From CAUSKK01 sp963533935 (GTDB lineage Bacteria; Pseudomonadota; Gammaproteobacteria; Cardiobacteriales; Cardiobacteriaceae), in assembly GCA_963533935.1 (NCBI GenBank), contig CAUSQL010000063.1, positions 1 through 5,576 of the forward strand: a stretch of DNA of 5,576 nt, read 5' to 3'. A program made the translations under genes and the position numbers. Each line of letters begins with the position of its first letter. The stretch's first letter is position 1. The notes under the pieces are model-generated. The model saw only the letters and a program-made list of their open reading frames with translations, was not told where the DNA came from and ran no database searches. Below are positions 1 through 5,190 of the stretch, one piece after another.

Positions 1-763
1 TCTCCAGCCAGGGTTGGGCGGCGCTGAAGACGGTGCTTGCTTCCGGGAAGTAGTCTATGTGCGCCGGTTTTCGCCACGGCTGCGGCACTTCTATATCGGT
101 AGCTTCCGGGCGCAACTCTGGCGGCAGGCTGTCGAGGTAGGCGGCTATGGCGGTTGATGTCTTATAGCTACGGCAAAGGCTATCAATGATTTGATCAACG
201 ATTTCTGTGACACTTTCTTTGCTGCGCGGCGGTGTCTGCATGGGCTGGGGCAGGTAAACCGTTACCAGCAACCAGCCCTGCCCCATATTGGGCAGACGCT
301 CCCTGAGGCGATACAGGGTGCCGTTCCAGCAATAGCCGTCGGCATGGTTAAGCATGACGGCAAGGGCGCGCAGGGCATCATGCTGTCCGTATGCGAATCC
401 GTATGCGGTTATCGGCCAGCCGCTACGGGTCAGCCATTCGATGCCGTGCTGCTCGCCGTAGGCTTTGAGATGCAGGGCATCGCGCAAGGCTTCTGCCGGG
501 TAGGTGCCGGGCGGGTCATCCCACGCCCATTGCCAGCGGCCATTGTCTTCGCGGCCGATGAATTGCACGCGGCAGACGGTTTCACCGAGGCGGGCGGTCG
601 CCGTGTCAAAGTCAATGATTCCGATGCTTCCCAGCTCCCAAAAGGCTTGCTGGCGCTCAAGGTAAGAGCCGAGGTATGGCAGGGCGAGGGCGAGCATTTC
701 CTCGCGCAGGGCGCGGTAGGCGGCGTAGTCGGCAGGGGGAAGCGGGTTGTCGTAAAGGCTCAT
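1..763 (-). CDS. Hypothetical protein, possibly DUF6882-like; C-terminus beyond left edge
   Basis: An open minus-strand frame runs from ATG at 763 to the left edge with no stop, giving 254 complete codons. The start is set by AAGGA (771-775) seven bases upstream of ATG. The protein begins MSLYDNPLPPADYAAYRALR and has no signal peptide or membrane segment, so it is probably cytosolic. Visible landmarks are an acidic and aromatic N-terminal helix region (residues 10-45), a stretch with GRWQWAWDDP (75-84), LKAYGEQHGIEWLT (99-112) and a predicted strand GWLLVTVYLP (163-172). The order of 'W-W-AW', 'AYGEQHGI' and a late hydrophobic strand resembles my recollection of DUF6882 proteins, whose function is unknown; the family name is tentative. 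It lies 17 bases downstream of the mosaic ORF on the same strand and may be cotranscribed with it. The plus-strand frame over 191-784 is its shadow. Confidence 0.8.
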   Translation of the reverse strand, partial: MSLYDNPLPPADYAAYRALREEMLALALPYLGSYLERQQAFWELGSIGIIDFDTATARLGETVCRVQFIGREDNGRWQWAWDDPPGTYPAEALRDALHLKAYGEQHGIEWLTRSGWPITAYGFAYGQHDALRALAVMLNHADGYCWNGTLYRLRERLPNMGQGWLLVTVYLPQPMQTPPRSKESVTEIVDQIIDSLCRSYKTSTAIAAYLDSLPPELRPEATDIEVPQPWRKPAHIDYFPEASTVFSAAQPWLE

Positions 764-780
764 GGTTTTTTCCTTAAGGT

Positions 781-1125
781 TTAGCGGTAACGCGGTTGGG
801 TGAGTGAGTCTATCAGCGGCACGAGGCCGTTGGCGATGAGGATGGCGAAGGCGACGCCATCGGGGAAGTTGCCAAGGTTGCGGATGGCGACGCCGATAGT
901 GCCGAGGGCGTCCCGGTAAGCCGGGTTGGCGGCGCCGAGCAGCCCGGTCAGGGCCACGGCCACCCCGTCGCCGGTGATGTGGTAGAACTCGTAGAGCTGG
1001 AGGTTGGAACTGCTTGGCGCCAGCTGCGCCAGCTCCAGGCAATGGCGCACTACGGCGCTGTCGATGGCCTTGGCCGGGTCGTAATGGCGCACGGCGCGGC
1101 GAAAATTCAGTAAATCCTGCAACAT
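781..1125 (-). pseudogene. Mosaic ORF: nitroreductase N-terminus + RtcB fragment + RnfD C-terminus
   Basis: The 114-codon ORF starts at ATG 1125 behind a strong AGGAG (RNA sense, five bases upstream) and ends with TAA at 781-783. Residues 1-51 (MLQDLLNFRRAVRHYDPAKA to APSSSNLQLYEFYHIT) read like the FMN-binding N-terminus of a nitroreductase, which is normally about 200 residues long. Residues 52-61 are unassigned. Residues 62-78 (LLGAANPAYRDALGTIG) match residues 111-127 of the RtcB protein in this window at 15 of 17 positions. Residues 79-114, with FPDGVAFAILIANGLVPLID, read like the last transmembrane segment and tail of RnfD, a membrane subunit of the Rnf electron-transport complex, stopping shortly after TQPR. 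None of the three parents could work in this form: nitroreductase lacks most of its fold, RtcB its catalytic residues, RnfD all but one helix. I infer a remnant built by recombination. A start and stop are intact, so a short protein could still be made. Confidence 0.8.
891..942 (-). repeat. 52-bp segment duplicated from the rtcB gene, copy in mosaic ORF
   Basis: These 52 bases match 2230-2281 inside the RtcB gene at 49 of 52 positions, without gaps and in the same orientation; 20 bases in the middle are identical. The same reading frame is used in both. The RtcB copy is at the position expected for the family (leading into the conserved GGGNHF motif), so that copy is the likely source. The boundaries are sharp: similarity is lost immediately on both sides. 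Confidence 0.9.
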
Positions 1126-1150
1126 GAAAACTCCTGGTAAAAGATGGGAT

Positions 1151-1164
1151 TTTACAAACATAGG
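1151..1164. repeat. Isolated outer arm of the palindromic repeat family
   Basis: The 14 bases tttacaaacatagg are identical to 5158-5171, the outer end of the palindromic repeat downstream of the lipoprotein gene. On the minus strand this reads CCTATGTTTGTAAA and ends about 15 bases before the ribosome binding site of the mosaic ORF. It looks like the end of a partial or degraded repeat copy placed against the 5' end of that ORF. Confidence 0.6.
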
Positions 1165-1181
1165 CTCGACTAAGCCGCAGG

Positions 1182-1224
1182 CCTGAGCTGTAAGCGACCG
1201 GCTTGCCGGCGACCGGAGGGAGAA
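1182..1224. repeat. 43-bp direct repeat, copy 1
   Basis: This 43-base stretch, starting cctgagctgtaagcgaccgg, recurs at 1417-1459 in the same orientation with two mismatches (41 of 43). Its first 16 bases also recur at 1296-1311. It contains the short inverted element ccggc..gccgg and ends gaccggagggagaa. No coding role is supported; the frames open across it are by-products of the repeats. Confidence 0.85.
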
Positions 1225-1230
1225 CAGCCC

Positions 1231-1290
1231 GAAGGCATGAACCCGCAGGGTGAAGAACCCGAAGGCATGAACCCGCAGGGTGAAGAACCC
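1231..1290. repeat. Two perfect tandem copies of a 30-bp unit
   Basis: Bases 1231-1260 and 1261-1290 are identical 30-mers that begin gaaggcatgaacccgcaggg. A third copy starts at 1291 but diverges after gaaggc into the cctgagctgta unit. Because 30 is a multiple of three, every frame through it stays open, which explains the small ORFs predicted on both strands across 1170-1487. Those frames lack credible ribosome binding sites and I do not call them genes. Confidence 0.9.
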
Positions 1291-1344
1291 GAAGGCCTGA
1301 GCTGTAAGCGAAGAAGCCGTAGGACTGAGCCAAAGGCGAAGAAC

Positions 1345-1390
1345 CGCTTCATTTGTATGTATTTAGCCTTAATTACATACAGTAGAAGCG
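1345..1390. repeat. Palindromic repeat, copy 1 (two-tier hairpin)
   Basis: The outer arms cgcttc (1345-1350) and gaagcg (1385-1390) and the inner arms tgtatgta (1354-1361) and tacataca (1374-1381) pair perfectly, separated by a 3x3 internal loop, with a 12-base apical loop containing tttagcctt. The same plan is found at 4165-4240 and 5171-5222. Immediately after it, gcttctat (1390-1397) and atagaagc (1408-1415) form a further 8-bp hairpin. It lies in the spacer downstream of the RtcB gene and upstream of the mosaic ORF. There is no clear T-tract, so a classical intrinsic terminator is not evident. Confidence 0.8.
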
Positions 1391-1416
1391 CTTCTATGTA
1401 TTTATATATAGAAGCA

Positions 1417-1459
1417 CCTGAGCTGTAGGCGACCGGCCTGCCGGCGACCGGAGGGAGAA
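1417..1459. repeat. 43-bp direct repeat, copy 2
   Basis: This is the second copy of the 43-base unit at 1182-1224, with two substitutions. The two copies bracket the 30-bp tandem units and palindromic repeat copy 1, so the whole block 1182-1459 looks like one composite repeat region. The remaining bases 1460-1483 up to the RtcB stop codon show nothing recognisable. Confidence 0.85.
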
Positions 1460-1483
1460 TGACCGCCCGGATCCTAAGGTAAA

Positions 1484-2611
1484 TCAACCACGGCCGCCGC
1501 CGGAACTTTGGGTTTTATAGGTCAGCAGCGGCGTTAGGCGCAGCACCGGCTCGATGAGGCCCGCCGCGGTCAGCAGGCCAATGGTGTGCTCAATGTTGCG
1601 GTAGGCCTGGGGTGCCTCGTCGTAGAGTAGGGTTTTATCGGCGCAGATGACGTGGCCACCGAAGGGATTGCGGCGCAGCTCCTCGGGCCGGTATTTATCC
1701 GCTAGCCGGCTTTTGCAGGCGCCCCGCTGCCACTTGCGCCCGGCCCCGTGGGCCAGGCTGGCCAGATTGCCGCCGTCCCGACCGGTGGGCTTTACCAGGT
1801 AGGAATGGCTGCCGCGGGAACCGGCGATGACCACTAGACCAGCGTCCGCCGGCGCCGCGCCCTTGCGGTGCAGCCAGCCCGATTCACCGTTAAGGCAGGT
1901 CTGGCTTAAGCGATTGTGGCTGCAATCGGACAGCAGGAGCAGTTTGCAGTGAAAGGCCCGCGCCAGCCGCTTGGCAATCAGCAGCCGATTGGCCGCCGCA
2001 AAGCGCAGCGCGTCGTCATGGTGCCGTAAATAGTCCTGGGCGGCGGCACCCTCGGCGGGTAAACCCTCGTGGCCGTGGGCTTCCACCTGCCGGCGCAAAA
2101 TGGCCCCGCCCAGGCCGCGGGAACCGCTGTGAATGAGCAGCAGCAGCCGCTCCGGGTCAAAGGCCGCCGGCAGGTGCTGCGGCGCCAGCACCGCTTCCAC
2201 CCGTTGCAGTTCGGCGAAGTGGTTGCCGCCGCCGATGGTGCCGAGGGCGTCCCGGTAAGGCGGTTTGGCGGCGCCGAGCAGGGCAGTGATTTCTTCGTCC
2301 CAGTCCGGGCCCAGCGGCGTTTCTAGCGGCGGCAGGCGGCCGATTAATTTGTCCAGCTTGGTTTTCCGACGCCGCAGGTCGGTCTGCCACAGGCCCATGC
2401 CGCAGCCGATGTCGCTGCCGATGAGGGCGGGATAAATAAAGCTGCGGCTGAAAAAGGCGGCGCCGACAGGGTAGCCGCGGCCGGCGTGTAAATCCGGCAT
2501 GCCGGCGGCGGCGTCAATGCCGGAGAAGGCGGCGACCCGCTCCAGCTGTTGCATGGCGATGCCTTCGGGGGTGGTTTTGGCATCGCAGATAATTAGGGGT
2601 TTAGTGCCCAT
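1484..2611 (-). CDS. rtcB: RtcB2-type RNA ligase (release factor H-coupled RtcB family)
   Basis: The 375-residue protein is an RtcB ligase, a family that joins RNA 2',3'-cyclic phosphate or 3'-phosphate ends to 5'-OH ends using GTP and Mn2+. All family motifs are present: MPDLHAGRGYPVG (38-50), GSDIGCGMG (65-73, metal ligands Asp67 and Cys70), GTIGGGNHFAE (124-134, Asn130 and His131), HSGSRG (161-166), SDCSHN (228-233), HRKGA (248-252), GSRGSHSYLV (264-273) and SLAHGAGRKW (285-294, with His288 at the position that is guanylylated). A C-terminal Lys366 sits in LLTYKT. The length and motif wording match the shorter RtcB2 group that partners PrfH in rescue of damaged ribosomes, rather than the tRNA-repair RtcB of about 400 residues. 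ATG at 2611 is chosen because TGAGGA lies five bases upstream; GTG codons at 2647 and 2644 in frame have no such site. No prfH is adjacent: the downstream spacer holds only repeats. Confidence 0.92.
   Translation of the reverse strand: MGTKPLIICDAKTTPEGIAMQQLERVAAFSGIDAAAGMPDLHAGRGYPVGAAFFSRSFIYPALIGSDIGCGMGLWQTDLRRRKTKLDKLIGRLPPLETPLGPDWDEEITALLGAAKPPYRDALGTIGGGNHFAELQRVEAVLAPQHLPAAFDPERLLLLIHSGSRGLGGAILRRQVEAHGHEGLPAEGAAAQDYLRHHDDALRFAAANRLLIAKRLARAFHCKLLLLSDCSHNRLSQTCLNGESGWLHRKGAAPADAGLVVIAGSRGSHSYLVKPTGRDGGNLASLAHGAGRKWQRGACKSRLADKYRPEELRRNPFGGHVICADKTLLYDEAPQAYRNIEHTIGLLTAAGLIEPVLRLTPLLTYKTQSSGGGRG
2230..2281 (-). repeat. 52-bp segment shared with the mosaic ORF, source copy in rtcB
   Basis: This in-frame part of the RtcB gene (residues about 111-128, leading into the conserved GGGNHF metal-binding motif) is the near-identical partner of 891-942. 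It is required in RtcB, so it is taken as the donor. The two copies are direct repeats about 1.34 kb apart, which could permit deletion of everything between them, including most of rtcB. Confidence 0.88.
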
Positions 2612-2698
2612 GAATTTCCTCACATTTAGGCAATAGAAGGCCACCACCGACGAAAACGGCGGCGGGCGTTGGTATTGCAGCCGTGAGGCCGGGCTAAA

Positions 2699-2737
2699 TT
2701 AGGCCTGACGACCGCAAGGGGACGGGAAAAATTCCAT
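2699..2737 (-). CDS. Possible 12-residue leader peptide upstream of rtcB
   Basis: On the minus strand ATG at 2737 is preceded by a perfect AAGGAG (2745-2750) at a seven-base spacing and opens a 13-codon frame, MEFFPSPCGRQA followed by TAA. It lies between the predicted rtcB promoter and the rtcB start, 87 bases upstream of that start and, curiously, in the same frame. A strong Shine-Dalgarno on so short a frame suggests a leader peptide or the 5' stump of an older longer reading frame. There is no run of one amino acid's codons that would indicate classical attenuation. Confidence 0.35.
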   Translation of the reverse strand: MEFFPSPCGRQA

Positions 2738-2765
2738 GGCACAGCTCCTTACGTGAGAAAAAAAG

Positions 2766-2777
2766 AATGGCGCCATT
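2766..2777. promoter_or_regulatory. 12-bp perfect palindrome at the rtcB promoter, possible operator
   Basis: AATGGCGCCATT is a perfect 12-base palindrome that overlaps the downstream part of the predicted -10 box and the expected transcription start of the minus-strand rtcB promoter. A repressor bound here would block initiation. No regulator is encoded in the window, and palindromes of this size do occur by chance in GC-rich spacers. Confidence 0.3.
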
Positions 2778-2803
2778 ATGCACCGCTACCGCCGCTCTTT
2801 AAA
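2775..2803 (-). promoter_or_regulatory. Predicted sigma70 promoter for rtcB
   Basis: On the minus strand a -35-like TTTAAA (2798-2803, 4 of 6 to consensus) and a -10-like CATAAT (2775-2780, 5 of 6) are separated by exactly 17 bases. Transcription would begin near 2768, giving a 5' leader of roughly 155 bases that includes a run of seven T (RNA sense, 2758-2764) and the short leader ORF. A sigma54 site, which drives RtcR-controlled rtcBA operons, was looked for and not seen. Confidence 0.45.
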
Positions 2804-2817
2804 CCGCCAAGCTAAAA

Positions 2818-2846
2818 TTAATAAAGCTTAATTAATCTCTTAAGAT
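2818..2846 (+). promoter_or_regulatory. Weak candidate promoter for the DUF819 gene
   Basis: TTAATA (2818-2823) and TAAGAT (2841-2846) are spaced by 17 bases in the only AT-rich part of the divergent spacer. The -35 part overlaps an imperfect inverted element in which ATTAAT (2817-2822 and 2831-2836) flanks AAGCTT. Matches to consensus are modest. Confidence 0.3.
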
Positions 2847-2853
2847 AGCTGGA

Positions 2854-2871
2854 GGCCGGTGCTCTCCGGCC
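2854..2871 (+). other. Small hairpin in the 5' leader of the DUF819 gene
   Basis: GGCCGG (2854-2859) and CCGGCC (2866-2871) can pair around a six-base loop. The hairpin lies about 28 bases upstream of the Shine-Dalgarno and leaves it free. It is too small and lacks a T-tract to be a convincing terminator; it may stabilise the mRNA 5' end or have no role. Confidence 0.3.
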
Positions 2872-2907
2872 GCAAATCCCTTCATTAACAAACTCATCGA
2901 GGTATCC

Positions 2908-4155
2908 ATGAACGAAACTGCCCCCGTGCCCCTGATTACCAACGACGCCATTGCCTTCGGCGTGCTCATGGGCGTGCTCGGCCTCATCTTCTACACCGGC
3001 GGCCGCAAAACCGGCTTCTGGGCCAAGTTCTACCGCCACATTCCCATGTTGCTGCTGTGCTATTTCCTGCCCGGCCTGCTGAGCACCTTTCACATCGTCA
3101 GTCCGGACAACACCAAGCACATCTACCACATCGCCTCCCGCTATCTGCTGCCGGCGGCCCTGTTCCTCCTCTGCCTGTCCATCGACCTGCGGAAAATCTT
3201 CAATCTCGGCTGGAAGGCGCTGGCCATGTTCTTCGCGGCCACGGTGGGGGTAATCCTTGGCGGCCCCTTCGCCGTCTGGCTCTTCAGCCTGATTAATCCG
3301 GAATGGGTGGCCGGCGACCTGTGGAAGGGCTTTGCCACCGTGGCCGGCAGCTGGATTGGCGGCGGCGCTAACCAGACGGCCATGAAGGAGCTTTACCAGG
3401 TGAACGACACCCTCTTTGGCACCATGGCCATGGTCGATGTGGTGGTGGCGGAGCTGTGGATGATGGCGCTGCTGTTCATGGCGAAGAATTCGGACGGCGT
3501 GGACCGCTGGCTGAAGGCCGACACCCGCGCCATCGACGAGCTGAAGGCCAAGGTGGAACAGTACGCCCGCGAGAACGAGCGCATTCCCAGCCTGAACGAT
3601 TTAATGGTAATCCTCGGCCTGGCCTTTGCGGCGGTGGGCGTCAGCCACTGGATTGGCGGCGCCGTGGCCGGCTGGTTTAAGCAATTTCCCTGGGCCGCCA
3701 GCTACAGCCTGGACAGCGCCTTCCTCTGGCTGGTGATGCTGGCCACCGTCTGCGGCATTGGCTTTTCCTTCACCGGCGCGCGGCAGCTGGAGCACGCCGG
3801 CAGTTCGCGGCTCGGTTCGGTCTTCATTTATATCCTGGTGGGTTCCATCGGCATGCAGATGGAGCTGGATAAAATCTTCAGCCACATGGGCGTAATCCTC
3901 GTCGGGGTGGTGTGGATGCTCTTCCACATCGTCTTTATCTTTGTGGTTGCGAAATTGATTCGGGCGCCCAGCTTCTTCCTGGCGGTGGGCTCGAAGGCGA
4001 ACATTGGTGGCGCGGCCTCGGCGCCGGTGGTGGCGGCGGCCTTTCACCCGTCCCTTGCGCCGGTGGGCGTGCTGCTGGCCATTCTCGGCTATGCCATCGG
4101 CACCGCCGGCGGCTATTTGACCGGAGAAATGATGCGGCTGGTGGTGGGCGGCTAA
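2908..4155 (+). CDS. DUF819 family integral membrane protein
   Basis: The 415-residue polytopic inner-membrane protein has hydrophobic segments at about 13-31, 45-63, 77-94, 103-126, 170-192, 230-255, 270-289, 302-318, 326-350, 354-380 and 382-402. A charged 37-residue cytosolic-type linker (193-229) separates two halves. Each half carries a related glycine-rich motif, AGSWIGGGANQTAM (146-159) and GSKANIGGAASAPVVAAAFH (361-380), as expected for an inverted-repeat transporter fold; these motifs are the hallmark of DUF819 (YjcL-like) proteins. The substrate is unknown; a secondary-transport role is inferred from the architecture. ATG at 2908 is supported by GAGG five bases upstream, and the length is usual for the family. 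It is divergent from rtcB and followed by a palindromic repeat before the lipoprotein gene. Confidence 0.88.
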   Translation: MNETAPVPLITNDAIAFGVLMGVLGLIFYTGGRKTGFWAKFYRHIPMLLLCYFLPGLLSTFHIVSPDNTKHIYHIASRYLLPAALFLLCLSIDLRKIFNLGWKALAMFFAATVGVILGGPFAVWLFSLINPEWVAGDLWKGFATVAGSWIGGGANQTAMKELYQVNDTLFGTMAMVDVVVAELWMMALLFMAKNSDGVDRWLKADTRAIDELKAKVEQYARENERIPSLNDLMVILGLAFAAVGVSHWIGGAVAGWFKQFPWAASYSLDSAFLWLVMLATVCGIGFSFTGARQLEHAGSSRLGSVFIYILVGSIGMQMELDKIFSHMGVILVGVVWMLFHIVFIFVVAKLIRAPSFFLAVGSKANIGGAASAPVVAAAFHPSLAPVGVLLAILGYAIGTAGGYLTGEMMRLVVGG

Positions 4156-4164
4156 GCTCATAGA

Positions 4165-4240
4165 TACAAACAACGGGGCGCTTCCCCTGTATGTATTTAG
4201 CGCCTTAAATACATACATATTAAGCGCCCGTCTGTTTGTA
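4165..4240. repeat. Palindromic repeat, copy 2 (complete three-tier form)
   Basis: Three nested stems are visible: outer tacaaac/gtttgta (4165-4171 with 4234-4240), middle gggcgctt/aagcgccc (4176-4183 with 4222-4229), and inner tgtatgtattta/taaatacataca (4188-4199 with 4206-4217) around the loop gcgcct. The stems are separated by symmetrical 4x4 internal loops. It fills the spacer between the DUF819 stop and the lipoprotein gene and could act as a transcription block or mRNA 3' end stabiliser for DUF819. It is the most complete copy of the family in this window. Confidence 0.85.
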
Positions 4241-4315
4241 AAAGCCCCCTTGGACGCATTCTTGCCTGAACCTAAGCGGCGCCCAGCGCCTTCTTTAACC
4301 ATTCAGAGGATTACT

Positions 4316-5107
4316 ATGAAAAAAACCCTAATGCTCTTTAGCACCCTTCTAATGACCGCCTGCGGTGGCGGCGGCGGCGGTGATAATTTACCGGCCCCAA
4401 CCCCAGTAAATAACGCGAAGGTCAGCGGCTACAAATTACACGACTACGACGACGGCACCGGCCGCGGCGCCAGGGAAGTCTCCCGCGGCGCCGTCAGCGG
4501 CAACGACCTGAATACCCTGCGCATCAACGGCCAGGACTATCAAATTAAGGTGCCGGGGCTAGAGGTCGATAATGACCTGAAGGGCCTGCTTAGCCACGAG
4601 GACAGCGACCGGACGGCGAAGAAAAACACCTTCCGCCAAATAATTCCCGGCCTGCGCTACAGCAATGTGGGCGTCATCGGCTTCAGCCAGGACTTCGACA
4701 GCAGCGGCGACTGGCTGTACACCAACAGCCATTTATTCCACCAGGGCCTTACGCCGAACGCCCTGCCCAGCGGCCGCGCCCGCTACGAGGGCAGCGCCTA
4801 TCTGTTCAGCTACGGCGACGACGACAACCGCAGCCTGAATGACACCAAGGGCGGCGCCCACTTCGACGTGGACTTCAACGCCAAGACCATCAGCGGTCGG
4901 CTGGATAACAAGGTGCAGTTAAATTACCAGGAAATTCGCGACGGCTTTAACTTCAATGGCACCATTCAGGGCAACCAGTTCAGCGCCCACCAGGACAAGA
5001 TTTTCTACAGCGGCGGCTTCTACGGCCCCAATGCGGAAGAGCTGGGCGGCTTCCTACGCCATGACAATGATGAGGTGAACGGCGTTTTCAGCGGCACCAA
5101 ACAGTAG
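4316..5107 (+). CDS. TbpB-like barrel surface lipoprotein (Slam-dependent type)
   Basis: The 263-residue protein starts at ATG 4316, five bases after AGAGGA. MKKTLMLFSTLLMTAC is a lipoprotein signal peptide with the acylated Cys16, followed by six glycines (17-22) and a proline-rich linker, the same layout as neisserial surface lipoproteins. The C-terminal half has the TbpB-type beta-barrel hallmarks: ARYEGSAYLF (155-164), AHFDVDFNAKTISGRLDN (181-198), FNFNGTIQGNQFSA (211-224) and GGFYGPNAEELGGF (233-246), ending in NGVFSGTKQ. In size it is close to factor H binding protein and HpuA, far smaller than TbpB itself. Such proteins are exported to the cell surface by Slam and bind host factors such as transferrin, haemoglobin or complement factor H; the ligand here is not predictable. 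No Slam or TonB receptor gene is in the window. The glycine tract is six GGC/GGT codons, so slippage would alter only linker length. Confidence 0.85.
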   Translation: MKKTLMLFSTLLMTACGGGGGGDNLPAPTPVNNAKVSGYKLHDYDDGTGRGAREVSRGAVSGNDLNTLRINGQDYQIKVPGLEVDNDLKGLLSHEDSDRTAKKNTFRQIIPGLRYSNVGVIGFSQDFDSSGDWLYTNSHLFHQGLTPNALPSGRARYEGSAYLFSYGDDDNRSLNDTKGGAHFDVDFNAKTISGRLDNKVQLNYQEIRDGFNFNGTIQGNQFSAHQDKIFYSGGFYGPNAEELGGFLRHDNDEVNGVFSGTKQ

Positions 5108-5118
5108 CTTAAAACTAA

Positions 5119-5190
5119 TACATACAGCTAAAGCGCCCCTATGTTTGTAAACGGCTATTTACAAACATAGGGGCGCTTTAGCTGTATGTA
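5119..5190. repeat. Perfect 33-bp inverted repeat with 6-base loop
   Basis: The arms 5119-5151 and 5158-5190 are perfectly complementary over 33 bases around the loop cggcta. Each arm is one half of the three-tier palindromic repeat: inner tacatacag, middle aagcgccc, outer tgtttgtaaa, then the same modules inverted. It starts 12 bases after the lipoprotein stop and lies between two convergent genes, so it could end transcription from both sides, although no T-tract follows the stem on either strand. Confidence 0.95.

Noticed and set aside
191..784. 197-codon plus-strand frame
   Set aside because: It is antisense to the open minus-strand frame 1-763, which has a Shine-Dalgarno, protein-like composition and third-position GC bias; the plus frame shows no domain.
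1231..1290. Possible CRISPR array
   Set aside because: The two 30-mers are directly adjacent with no spacers, and no cas genes are present.
1170..1487. Small ORFs on both strands across the repeat block (1170-1487 minus, 1237-1428 plus)
   Set aside because: They exist because the 30-bp and 43-bp repeats keep frames open; the translations are repeat words and there is no ribosome binding site.
2612..2647. GTG start at 2647 for rtcB, adding 12 residues
   Set aside because: No Shine-Dalgarno precedes it, whereas ATG at 2611 has TGAGGA at good spacing and matches the family N-terminus.
2766..2820. Sigma54 promoter for rtcB
   Set aside because: No GG and GC pair with the required 10-base spacing and consensus context was found; the sigma70-like boxes fit better.
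3601..4302. 233-codon minus-strand frame and other frames inside 2908-4155
   Set aside because: All are antisense or shifted shadows of the DUF819 gene; the translations are rich in His, Arg and Gly without hydrophobic or domain structure.
5119..5190. Classical intrinsic terminator
   Set aside because: The stem is strong but not followed by a T-run on either strand; a role in transcript ending is possible but not shown.
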